A stretch of DNA of 34,419 bases from Fischerella muscicola SAG 1427-1 = PCC 73103 (GTDB taxonomy: Bacteria; Cyanobacteriota; Cyanobacteriia; Cyanobacteriales; Nostocaceae): the NCBI RefSeq assembly GCF_000317245.1, contig NZ_AJLJ01000459.1, positions 1 to 34,419 on the forward strand. Reading direction: 5' to 3'. Within the stretch, counting starts at the first letter, position 1; the number at the start of each line of letters is the position of its first letter. A program made the position numbers and the translations under genes. Positions 16,412 through 24,547 of the stretch are shown piece by piece. Below the pieces are notes generated by a model, which saw nothing but the letters and a program-made list of their open reading frames with translations, was not told where the DNA came from and ran no database searches.

Positions 16412-17073
16412 AGCGAAAGCTTCTCGGTTGGGTGCTAATCTGATTGCTTGCAATGTGGAAGGAAAACTTGAGAACAACGTTAATTGGGCGGAAGTTGATG
16501 CAGTAGAAGCGTTAATTGAGGAGTTATTAGGGGTGGGTTACTGCTTCAATTATCCTGACTCTGAGAACGAAATAGGCGTGATTTCACCTTATCGTCGTCA
16601 AGTAAATGCCCTTACTCAACGCTTACAATCTCGTTGGCCAGATTTTTCATCACAGAGCATTGGCACAGTTCACACGTTCCAAGGTGGACAAAAATCAGTG
16701 ATAATTTTCTCAACTCGCCAATGTCAATCAAGTGATGGTCTTTGGTTTATCCCTGTTCTGTCACTTTGGGAAAAGCCAATGTCTGAAAGCCTTTGAGAGC
16801 TTTACTTTTCAGTTTTTGGCTATAAATTTTAGTTTCTGTTAGAAAATAAAAGCTCAAAACTTTATCAAATCAAAGTTTCAGAGTTTCGCTCCGATTATTG
16901 TTTTCCGCAAGTGACACAAGAGGGTTATTAATCGGCGGCCTAATCTACTGAATGTGGCTGTGAGTAGAGCGCGAGAATTGTTTATTTTGGTAGGGAATTT
17001 GGGACGAATTTCTGAAGGGGGGCATACGAAAGAGTTGGTGGAATATATCAAGGAATTTGGGGAGACGCGATAA
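16392..17073 (+). pseudogene. Superfamily 1 helicase, C-terminal part, split by a MITE
   Basis: Piece one, in the frame open to 16796, has IGVISPYRRQVNAL, then TVHTFQGGQKSVIIFSTR (motif V) and DGLWFI. Piece two, from 16930, begins NRRPNLLNVAVSRARELF (motif VI) and ends at 17073. Between them lies a 174-bp element (16751-16924) flanked by TTAT. Removing it with one TTAT restores W-F-I-N-R-R-P exactly in frame, as expected for an intact gene. The N-terminal part is the pseudogene at 15619. Confidence 0.7.
16751..16924. mobile_element. 174-bp MITE with TTAT target duplication
   Basis: Terminal inverted repeats: left CCCTGTTCTGTCACTT then GGGAAAA; right, read inward, CCCTCTTGTGTCACTT then CGGAAAA. 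14 of the first 16 positions are identical. The direct repeat TTAT flanks it at 16747-16750 and 16925-16928. No coding capacity. A 4-bp duplication is typical of IS701-type elements, so it may be mobilised by such a transposase, but that assignment is tentative. Confidence 0.8.
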
Positions 17074-17130
17074 TTTAAATAAATTGCCCAAAAAAGCAAA
17101 TGCCAAAGTCCAACACATAGTTGAGCAATC

Positions 17131-17288
17131 CATTTAGGCGAACTGCCCTCACGCAGATGTCAAGCGCGGGAATACCTTTGAGAACTATACAAGAAATTTC
17201 AGGTTACAGCGATCTGAGGACGTTGCAGCGTTATCTGGAGGTTACGCCAGAGCAGAAGCGAAAGGCGGTTTCTGTGATTGGGTTTTAG
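17131..17288 (+). pseudogene. Tyrosine recombinase C-terminal fragment 1
   Basis: Encodes FRRTALTQMSSAGIPLRTIQ, EISGYSDLRTLQRYL and a stop at 17286. This aligns with the end of the integrase at 5744 (FRRTALTRMSDAGIPLRHIQ, EISGH). The catalytic Tyr region (LQRYLEV) is present, but the second His is Tyr (SGY) and everything upstream is lost. Confidence 0.65.
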
Positions 17289-17310
17289 GAGAACGCCCGA
17301 ATATAGTTCT

Positions 17311-17958
17311 TTACTTTACAAAGAACGAGAGGAGAGATAGTACCGTTGTAGTTATTGTAACTACTGCGCTTAAATAAACAATCAAGTTTACTAAATGTTC
17401 ATCCCGAAGAACATTTTTCTCAAATTGCTCTGGTACAAGTAATTGCAATTGCTTCATGCCAACTATTCGAGTATTAACATTAACTCTTTCGTAATATTGA
17501 TCCATAACTGCCTTAATCATTAAAGCATCATTGGGATTTAGAAGAACAGGGCTAACTTCTATTCCATTGTCATTAATTTTGACAGAGGCAGGAATTTTAG
17601 GTGGATTAGTTTCCAATACTTCAGCAGTCAGAAGCTTATTAGTTCCTATATTCAAAGTTATAGGAAGTTCATAATCAGAAGTTTCAATTGGAGTGTTACC
17701 AGAGTTGTATATTCTTATTGTTGCAATGAATATATTTTCTATATTTTGATTTTCAAAAAAAACTTGCAGTTTCCCTTGGAAATTTTCTTTTAAATTAAAA
17801 AGGGGAACAACTGAAACTACCCGGCAAGTAATTTGCTTTCTAGGTTTTTGCTTCTTATAGATATATATTGAGATAGCTACAGAGATTATAATACCCATCA
17901 CCCCAAGAATAAATTGCCAAATGGGGTCTCTCAAAAACTGGAGTATACTTTGTGACAT
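17311..17958 (-). CDS. Hypothetical protein with two membrane segments
   Basis: 215 residues. N-terminal span at about 14-34 (IWQFILGVMGIIISVAISIY), a beta-rich middle (40-185) with NSGNTPIETSDYELPI, resembling an Ig-like domain on the other face of the membrane, and a C-terminal span at about 192-213 (LIVYLSAVVTITTTVLSLLS). The gene is AT-rich and sits between two integrase fragments in the same relative orientation, as if carried in as a cassette. Function unknown. Confidence 0.6.
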   Translation of the reverse strand: MSQSILQFLRDPIWQFILGVMGIIISVAISIYIYKKQKPRKQITCRVVSVVPLFNLKENFQGKLQVFFENQNIENIFIATIRIYNSGNTPIETSDYELPITLNIGTNKLLTAEVLETNPPKIPASVKINDNGIEVSPVLLNPNDALMIKAVMDQYYERVNVNTRIVGMKQLQLLVPEQFEKNVLRDEHLVNLIVYLSAVVTITTTVLSLLSFFVK

Positions 17959-18544
17959 TTTTGTGTAAACCAGCGTTTGTCGAATTTAATTGTTATTGAT
18001 CATATCAAAACTCATAACAAAATATTAAATATCGTCTATAACGGTTCTCGTTTGCGTTGCAAAATCTACTTTCTGTTCAATTAATTGTAGTCAGAAGTAA
18101 AAGTAGTAAAATCCTCGCGATTATAATTCTTATGCAAATCTTAAATATATTTATACTCAAAGACGTATTGACAAAATTCGCTCACTTTAGAATTGTTCTG
18201 AATGTCCTCACGCAGATGTTCAGTGCCGGGATATCTTTGAAAACTATTCAAGAAATTTCTAAGCCTATATATCCAGAATCCACCGCAAAACGTTGCTTTA
18301 TTTTTGTTCAGGTAGAAATATAACTACTAAAACGAGGAACAGTAGAAATCAGAAGTTACTCAACAGTTGTCAGTGCCTCTAGTTGTGCAAGCAGTTTTTC
18401 TATCTCGCTGTCTTTCCTCTTCCTCAATTATCTTTAGGATTTACTAAACTTCAATCCATTGGTAATTATCTTACTATGCTGATTTCTATTTTTCCTCTGC
18501 TTAGAGTAACAAATCAAGGCTATAGTAAACTTTTGGTTGAACAT
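17959..18544. pseudogene. Gene-free stretch with tyrosine recombinase fragment 2
   Basis: At about 18183-18266 the plus strand encodes NVLTQMFSAGISLKTIQEIS, matching the same integrase segment as at 17131 (ALTQMSSAGIPLRTIQEIS); the catalytic Tyr part is lost after it. The remaining sequence is AT-rich. I see no other gene, RNA or clear repeat in it. Confidence 0.5.
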
Positions 18545-19090
18545 TTATAAATCTAAAACAGTCAATCCAACGCACATTTCCGGCATTTCTTCTATTTGAT
18601 TGGTTTGCTCAAGGATATCTCCTTTTGCCCACTGAATTGGCTCGGCTTTTTTCCATCCTAGTTCTTTATTAAGTTTATCTTCATCCAAATCTGGAGCATA
18701 CCAAGTTCTAACTTCAGTTGTAAGATTTTCATTTGTGACATATGTATTAAACATTTTTAATAACGCATCTAGTTCAATAGCTGTCTCATCAATCCATTTC
18801 TCAGTTCCTATACTGACAGTTACTGTACCCTTAGATATTTCCGCTTTATGGCGATCCCAATCAATTTTTAAGATAAGTTGTGCTTGACATAAATTATCAC
18901 TATTTAATCCATAGATAGACAGTTTAGATATCCACTGATTTAAGATAGCTTTTTCTATTGCATCTAAATAGCTTTTATTAATACTTGAAGCTCTACGTAG
19001 AGCGATAACAACTTGTGTTGTTATCCATTGCAATCTAGTCTTAGTGATAGTCGATGTTGATGTTGATGTTTTTGTTCTTGTTCTTGCCAT
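18545..19090 (-). CDS. Possible bacterial HORMA-domain protein
   Basis: 181 residues, last gene of a four-gene operon, 9 nt after the AAA+ gene. A Thr/Ser-rich strand (KTSTSTSTITKTRLQWI) leads into a helix, then further helices and strands (AQLILKIDWD). The end holds VRTWYAPDLD and LGWKKAEPIQWAKGDI. This order resembles bacterial HORMA family 1 (Cap7-type) proteins, which also start with alternating Thr/Ser and end with GW-x-KG-like segments. HORMA proteins bind peptides and are opened by AAA+ ATPases, matching the gene next door. Similarity is distant; a structure comparison is needed to settle it. Confidence 0.45.
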   Translation of the reverse strand: MARTRTKTSTSTSTITKTRLQWITTQVVIALRRASSINKSYLDAIEKAILNQWISKLSIYGLNSDNLCQAQLILKIDWDRHKAEISKGTVTVSIGTEKWIDETAIELDALLKMFNTYVTNENLTTEVRTWYAPDLDEDKLNKELGWKKAEPIQWAKGDILEQTNQIEEMPEMCVGLTVLDL

Positions 19091-19099
19091 TTTTTCACC

Positions 19100-19963
19100 T
19101 TAAATTAAATGATTTAGTAATTTTCCTTGTTTAATTATTTTCTCTCCTATTTCAATTAATTCATTTAAATTATCATTTTGAATATTAATGTTTTTTTTCC
19201 TGAATTGTATAGTTTTACGTAAACCGAGTTTATCTATTTCTTTCTCAATAAGGTTATCATATACACAAGATTGCAAATAGGAAAAAAACGCAATTGGTAA
19301 AAGTTTATAATGTGTAGATAATGTACCGGAATTTAATGCTTTAAATGAGAGTTCTTCTATTAATTTTAAACATTCTTGTTTATTCAAACCTGGAAATAGA
19401 TGACCAACTATACTTACTTTTTCCTCTCTTTCTGGAATCCATTCAAAAGCTTCCATTCTCCCAGCTCTTACCAACGGTTGATAGAGTTTTGTAAAGTCAT
19501 TTCCCGTAATTATAATTGGTACTCTTTTTATAAACTCTCTTTCTAAAACATTTGGAAAATCAGTAAGACGCATTAACTCACCGAAAACAGTTTGTCTATT
19601 TACTGTATATTGAACTAACTCACCCCAGTTTCCTATACCTGTCTCTATATCATTAACTAAAACTACAGCTAATCCTTTTGGCTCATTCATCATATAACTA
19701 CTTGCTTCTTTATATTTATCTCGTATTAAGCGAGCAGGTTCACCCGCTTGGTCACTTTCTAATTCTCCACCAGATATTAAAAAAATTTCAATCTTATTAA
19801 ACTCTAAAATTTTATTACATTGATAGGTTTTTCCTTCTCCTGAAGGGCCATGAATACCTAATATAAGTGGAGGACGAATGTTAGTATGGTTTTCTTCCGC
19901 AAAAATTACATTTTTTGCTATGTGTAGTTCAATAGCTTGTTGGAAGCGTTTTGAGATAGACAT
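19100..19963 (-). CDS. Rubisco-activase-like AAA+ ATPase
   Basis: 287 residues. Walker A GPSGEGKT at 39-46, ISGGELESDQAGEPARLIR at 63-81, Walker B VVLVND at 100-105, QYTVNRQTVFGELM, sensor 1 IIITGNDF at 150-157, and arginine fingers in PLVRAGRMEAFEW. Nearly every motif matches Rubisco activase, including ND in Walker B. It lacks the Rubisco-small-subunit-like tail and linker of cyanobacterial activase and no Rubisco genes are near. Activases remodel a partner by pulling its terminus. Here the likely partner is the HORMA-like protein or the PIN toxin encoded beside it. Confidence 0.85.
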   Translation of the reverse strand: MSISKRFQQAIELHIAKNVIFAEENHTNIRPPLILGIHGPSGEGKTYQCNKILEFNKIEIFLISGGELESDQAGEPARLIRDKYKEASSYMMNEPKGLAVVLVNDIETGIGNWGELVQYTVNRQTVFGELMRLTDFPNVLEREFIKRVPIIITGNDFTKLYQPLVRAGRMEAFEWIPEREEKVSIVGHLFPGLNKQECLKLIEELSFKALNSGTLSTHYKLLPIAFFSYLQSCVYDNLIEKEIDKLGLRKTIQFRKKNINIQNDNLNELIEIGEKIIKQGKLLNHLI

Positions 19964-20070
19964 TTTATCACTCCCGATAATTACTGTTTATTATTTATGC
20001 TTTTTTGAGAAGCTATACTAAAATAACAAAGAGCGCAATAAGTAATTTTATTAAAAGTGAATAATCTTAT

Positions 20071-20613
20071 TTATTTGGCTCTGCGATTTTTAATTTCTTT
20101 AATCATATCTCCAAAATATTGTCGTATTGGCCATTTTTTTCTATTAGTTGATTCTTGAGTTATAAAAGAATAGTGTAATAGCTCTTTAATGTCCCAAGTA
20201 AGTATATCTGTTTTTCCAAATTTATCTGGATTAAAAGTTATAATTACATCAGCATTTACTAATTTCGCACAAACCAAATCTAGAGCATCCTCATAATCTA
20301 ATGGGTACTTGCGAGCTTCTAGCATCATATGTTGGGTAATATCAATCCGATTAATTTTTAGCACTTCTTCTATATCTGACACAGTTTTATTCCCTAAGTC
20401 TTTATCATTATTAAACCTTCTATCATAATAAATAATTTTTTCTAAAGTTAATGTTGAGACATAAACTTTAAAAATATCTACATTTTTTACTAAAATTTCA
20501 ATATTTTCAGTACGCCCTTGCCGATTAAGTAAAAGTTCAATAATAATATCAAAAGTGAGCAATATTTTTGTTTTTTGTGTATTTTTAAACCCTGCATCAT
20601 GAAAATCAGTCAT
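20071..20613 (-). CDS. PIN-domain nuclease, putative toxin
   Basis: 180 residues from ATG 20613 (MTDFHDAGFKN); this start overlaps the upstream stop by 8 nt (ATGACTGA). An 11-residue longer start at 20646 is possible. PIN hallmarks: LLTFDIIIELLLNR (first Asp and Glu), then PLDYEDALDLVCAKLV (third acidic pair), ADVIITFNPDKFG (N-x-D in the last motif). PIN toxins cut RNA, often tRNA or mRNA. It pairs with the XRE protein as in common cyanobacterial XRE-PIN modules. The C-terminus is Lys/Arg-rich. A 107-nt gap separates it from the AAA+ gene. Confidence 0.7.
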   Translation of the reverse strand: MTDFHDAGFKNTQKTKILLTFDIIIELLLNRQGRTENIEILVKNVDIFKVYVSTLTLEKIIYYDRRFNNDKDLGNKTVSDIEEVLKINRIDITQHMMLEARKYPLDYEDALDLVCAKLVNADVIITFNPDKFGKTDILTWDIKELLHYSFITQESTNRKKWPIRQYFGDMIKEIKNRRAK

Positions 20614-20926
20614 TACTAACTCCCTTTTTATTTTCTCTAAAATCAAGGTCTTTAACTAAATCTGAAGTTCCCCATTGCTCTCGTAATGTATATATTTTGT
20701 TTAGTGATAAATCATCTTGATAATCCACCAGATCGGATAATTTATTACAGCCTAATACCTTACAAAGTTTTATGAATTTTTCTAGTTGTTCTAATCCTTT
20801 GCTCTTTTCCCAATTTTGAATTGTATTTTCTGTAACACCTATCAATTCTGCTAATTTTGACTGAGTTAATCCTTGGTTTTTGCGTAGGATAGCAATTCTT
20901 GAGATAGGGTTATTATTTTCGCTCAT
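20606..20926 (-). CDS. XRE-family helix-turn-helix regulator, putative antitoxin
   Basis: 106 residues. HTH at about 9-60: RIAILRKNQGLTQSKLAELI, then GVTENTIQNWEKSKG and LCKVLGCNKLSDL. The C-terminal 40 residues (LREQWGTSDLVKDLD) are free to bind the toxin. First gene of the operon; its end overlaps the PIN gene. It likely represses its own promoter, which lies in the conserved block 20978-21072. Confidence 0.85.
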   Translation of the reverse strand: MSENNNPISRIAILRKNQGLTQSKLAELIGVTENTIQNWEKSKGLEQLEKFIKLCKVLGCNKLSDLVDYQDDLSLNKIYTLREQWGTSDLVKDLDFRENKKGVSND

Positions 20927-21353
20927 AAGTATATTGCACAGTGTTGCTGACTATGCGAACAGTTTGTATCTATTCTTAAATCTAGCAACAATAAAAACTG
21001 ATGTAATTTTATTACTAAGTAATAAAGCACAACCGTTGATTTAGAGATAAAAGCTCATAAAAATCTGGTAGCTTTATTGTATTTTTTTTAGCTTGACTGC
21101 GATTACATGGTTAAGTACCAGATATGAGTATCCGGATTGTAGCTTCCTTAGACTTAGGTTAAGAGACTAAATCTATATTACACCAAAAAGAAAAGAACAC
21201 AAAAATATTTTGGTTTTTTTTTCACAACACCAATAATTTTGTGTTACGGTAATATCAAAGTAAAACAAACAAAGGCATAATGCTGCAACATTATACCTCT
21301 GCCCGTTTTGCTCGTTTTATCTATAGATGCAAATTGCTTTGTAGTAGTATTGA
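20927..21353 (-). promoter_or_regulatory. Gene-free stretch with conserved upstream block, copy 2
   Basis: 20978-21018 and 21046-21072 match the blocks at 13297-13336 and 13389-13415 upstream of another operon on the same strand. The second block, GATAAAAGCTCATAAAAATC then GGTAGC, differs at only two of 27 positions. It probably holds promoter and regulator sites for the XRE operon. The rest (21073-21353) is AT-rich with no recognised feature. Confidence 0.5.
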
Positions 21354-21641
21354 ATGAGGCTTAGACTCAATATGCCTATTATATCGCCTAATGGAAAGAA
21401 AGGTGAGGATTCCGCACGAATTATGCTGAAGGTTCAGATACGAACCAAAATGATCCTTGCTCTACTGGGGATTTTATCGTCTCTAGTTTCCATCCTTGGC
21501 AGTTGGTTTGTACACAGCTACCAGATTCCTAACGTCTCTCAAAAATGCTTGTGTCAAGATGCAAGCACAAACTTAATTAAGTGTTCACAAGGTAACAATG
21601 CTGTAGCTAATAAAGCTCCAGATAATGTAACTCCCTTGTAA
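21354..21641 (+). CDS. Small single-pass membrane protein, uncertain
   Basis: 95 residues. Basic N-terminus, one hydrophobic span at about 33-51 (MILALLGILSSLVSILGSWF), then a short tail with two Cys (KCLCQ). The ribosome-binding site is weak. A second Met at residue 7 (MPIISPNG) could be the start. No family recognised; it could be a chance frame, but the composition is protein-like. Confidence 0.35.
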   Translation: MRLRLNMPIISPNGKKGEDSARIMLKVQIRTKMILALLGILSSLVSILGSWFVHSYQIPNVSQKCLCQDASTNLIKCSQGNNAVANKAPDNVTPL

Positions 21642-21919
21642 GTAATCGTAAAGAATTAATTATACAGATCTTGATTTTAACCGCTTTGCTAGCGAAGAAA
21701 TCAGAATATAATTAATTCTCTCAAGATACTTATCTTTTAAAATCTTGACTTCAGGAATATCTTATAAATTTACTATTGAGGATATTTCCTGATGAACCTA
21801 ATTAAATTGTAAATTGTTGCTTAAGATTAGACATCGGGACAACCAGTGATCATTCTGCCCGTCTCGAAGTCCGCATGAGTCGAGCGACAGCGGCAACGAG
21901 TTCGGTCTGCACGTCCCAG

Positions 21920-23452
21920 CTACAGGCTAAAACCACGCTCTCGCTGTCTCTGCTTTTCCTGCTCCTCCCTGTAATGAGCTTTTAATTCTTGGCTCCAATC
22001 AGGATTAACCGTTTTCAGCCTTTTACTTTGGGGCAACAATTCTAATACGGCATCAGCCGTTTGATTTCCGTGGTCATCATTATTAAATGCCAGGATAACT
22101 TGATTGGTATTTCTGAGAAATTCCAGTGGTAAATTATTGGGGTCATCAGCCACCATAAACATGGTTCTCTTTTCTGGTAGTCCTTGGGATGCCAACAAAA
22201 CGTATACTGCTGCTGACATCGCATCAATTGGGGTAGAACACAGGAGGACATTTTTAGTTTCTTGTTGGGGGTTTTTGGCCAACTGTATATAAAACCAACC
22301 CGGTGTTACAGAAGCATTTTGGTTGTACTCAACAGTGCGATGATCTTGCTCCGGGTAGGGCCAAACTAATGCACCAGTTTTCTCACCATTTAAATCACGC
22401 TTGATAAACAAAATCTGACGCTGCTGCGAGACATAAGCCAACTTAGTTAGGCGCAATCTTTCTAAAAGAAAATCAGGTAGAAAACGTTTTTCGCTCAGGT
22501 AATTGTACAATACCTGACAAAGAGATTCATCCTCTGCTGGTGGCTCCCACTGGGGCTGAAGTTGTTTCTGTTTAAGCTCAAGAAATTGCTTTTCTAACTG
22601 CTCAATTGGGAGTGGTTTAGCTGGGTTTAATAGCTGTTGACTAATGCGCTCATCATCACGCTCTAGTTGGTAGTCAACACCGCGATGTTTCTGCAAACCG
22701 GGGAAGGTATAAGCTGCACCTAACTGTGTACCACTAAAAGCAATTCCATCTTTCTCATAAGAAATACCTTTTGACTTCCCATTCCTGGTAAATCCTGTCC
22801 TTACACTGATGCCAGCTTGTTGCAACCGCATAATCAATTTAGGCATCTGAGGATTGCCCACAGTTGCGCTGTCAATTGTCTGCTGAACTAGCTCTTTAAC
22901 ACTCCTGTCTGATGGTGTGTCGCGCTCACCTAAATCATATTCTTCTTGTTCTCGTTTAATGCGCCTGAATTGTCCTGTGCTAGGTGTGCGATTCAGTTTT
23001 TCTCTGCTGCCCTGGACTTGCACTAAATCGTAGTCAATTTCAATCTGTCGCAGCACTTTCTCAGAGCGTACATAATCCCAGGAATCATCGACTAGTAAAC
23101 CTGTATCTAACCTGATTCGGCTGGCGGCAATGTGGACATGATCATCGTCGGTGTTTTCGTGGCGAAAGATGGCAAATTGATTGGCATCAAAACCCATCTC
23201 TTTCATGTAGCGATTGCCAATTTAACACCATTTATCTTCAGAAATTACGTCACCCTTGGCTGCTGACAATGAGACATGATAAACCACACGCTCGGCATCT
23301 GGATTTAGTTGTCGAGATAGCCGAAATTCACTAGCTAATTCTCTAGCATTTCTGCCACTCATGTTACTGCCAATCAGCTTGGCATTTTCGCTGTTGTGTA
23401 AATAATCCAACAGCTTGCGAAAACCTCTACCCTTCGTCTGCTTGCCAATCAT
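21920..23452 (-). pseudogene. Relaxase with C-terminal TOPRIM domain, interrupted by a stop codon
   Basis: Start ATG 23452 (MIGKQTKGRGFRKLLDYL) overlaps the mobC end. After about 76 residues (EDKWC) an in-frame TAA at 23222-23224 interrupts; the frame continues IGNRYMKEMGFDANQFAIF to 21920. The N-terminal part has the candidate nicking Tyr (LLDYLHN); the downstream part has the His triad HENTDDDHVHI, then a DUF3991/TOPRIM-like domain (VLLCSTPIDAMSAAVY, VILAFNNDDHGNQTAD). Splitting the Tyr from the His triad should abolish nicking unless the stop is read through. 21642-21919, after the gene, holds a GC-rich stretch without a clear feature. Confidence 0.8.
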
Positions 23453-23834
23453 CTTCGTTCTCTTCCTCCCAGTCGTTATCCTCTGTCTCAACTTGTGCAA
23501 TGTCCCGTCTGCACTGATGCAACACTTCTAAAAGTTCTTCTAACAGTTCTGGGTTGGCTGGTGGAGTACGCCCCATTTTTATGGCTGTGTTTGTGGCTTT
23601 GACAAGCTGATTTAAATTGTTACCGATTTGCCCTAATTCCCAATATGCTTTTAGGCTAATTCTACTCAGCCGTTTAGGCAGTGGTCGCAGCAATCCATTA
23701 CGCCTCATCAATTCACTCGCTGACATTCCCGCATCTGCTGACTTCAACCGAAGCAAGTCCAACTCAATCTCACTCAATCTCAGTGAGAACAAATGTTTTC
23801 TGACGAGTCTTTTTGACTGCTTGCGATTGACCAT
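23427..23834 (-). CDS. mobC: MobC-like mobilisation accessory protein
   Basis: 135 residues from ATG 23834 (MVNRKQSKRL); a TTG at 23855 would add seven. Pattern: basic N-terminus, LRLSEIELDLLRLKSADAGM, SASELMRRNGLLRPLP, and LGQIGNNLNQLVKATN, typical of MobC relaxosome proteins (RHH-like DNA binding plus G-x-N-x-NQ helix). The C-terminus is acidic. Its last eight codons overlap the relaxase start, indicating coupled translation. It helps open oriT for the relaxase. Confidence 0.85.
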   Translation of the reverse strand: MVNRKQSKRLVRKHLFSLRLSEIELDLLRLKSADAGMSASELMRRNGLLRPLPKRLSRISLKAYWELGQIGNNLNQLVKATNTAIKMGRTPPANPELLEELLEVLHQCRRDIAQVETEDNDWEEENEDDWQADEG

Positions 23835-23872
23835 AACCAAGGACTTGAACACCAATCGACGCGGGGTTTTTT

Positions 23873-23890
23873 AAGGGGGTGCGCCCCCTT
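23873..23890. other. Candidate oriT hairpin
   Basis: AAGGGGG, loop TGCG, CCCCCTT, just upstream of mobC. The string GTGCGCCC recalls the nic region of RSF1010/pTi-type oriT (AAGTGCGCCCT). No T-run follows on either strand, so it is not a terminator. The gene-free stretch 23835-24179 also carries CGAGCGCAGCGAGG (23910), similar to CGAGCGTAGCGA at 13688. Confidence 0.4.
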
Positions 23891-24179
23891 GAACAAGCCG
23901 CCGTCCGAGCGCAGCGAGGCAAAGCGTAAGCTTTGAGGCATGGCTTGCTTCCAGCCGGGGCTTTGGGGGAGGGGAGAAAACGACCAGGGGCAGGCTGGAC
24001 TACACAACGAAAAAATCAGGGGTGTGAATCACGGGTGGTAGACTTACGCTGTTTCGATACTGTAACCACTTTGAAATGACTACAGTATTTTTAACTTTTT
24101 TAGAATTGAATTTCGCTACCTCTAGAAAATAGTAGATTAGGGGAGAGATTGCAATCAGCATCAATTTAATTTAATAAGT

Positions 24180-24500
24180 ATGAGTAAGCAGAAAAATAAT
24201 GAGCGAGTTCCTCTAAACAAGATTGATGAGGCGATTAATATTCTTCAAGATTTGGAACCAAAAGAACGCTTCTCACTTGCGGCTATTAAGACTGTGCGTC
24301 AAATGAGGAGGTACATTGAGAAATTGACCTCTGATAAATACGGCTATACGTTTGATGAAATATCTGAGATGTTGCGTGGTCTGGGGATTAATTTAAGCGG
24401 TAGTCGGATTAAAACTTTATTGGCTGAAGTGAAAAAAAATAGTCGCAGTCAAAACAAGCCAGAATCTCTTTCAAACTCTGGTGGTGATTGCCAAAATTAG
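24180..24500 (+). CDS. Small plasmid DNA-binding-type protein
   Basis: 106 residues. SLAAIKTVRQMRRYIEKL is followed by YGYTFDEISEMLRGLGINLS, then SRIKTLLAEVKK, a layout like the small helix-turn-helix proteins found beside mobilisation genes (Y-x2-EEI-x2-L-x3-GI). It runs opposite to mobC, from the far side of the candidate oriT, so it may act there. No catalytic motifs. Start ATG 24180; ribosome-binding site unclear. Confidence 0.55.
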   Translation: MSKQKNNERVPLNKIDEAINILQDLEPKERFSLAAIKTVRQMRRYIEKLTSDKYGYTFDEISEMLRGLGINLSGSRIKTLLAEVKKNSRSQNKPESLSNSGGDCQN

Positions 24501-24547
24501 CTCAATTCGGTAAGCGTCGTTTTTCTGGGTTTCTAAGGTTGTATCGG

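Noticed and set aside
18057..18323. 88-codon plus-strand frame as a gene
   Set aside because: Its only recognisable part is a decayed integrase fragment; the rest is AT-rich noise.
19100..19963. AAA+ protein as a genuine carbon-fixation Rubisco activase
   Set aside because: It lacks the small-subunit-like tail, is in a toxin-antitoxin operon, and has no Rubisco genes nearby.
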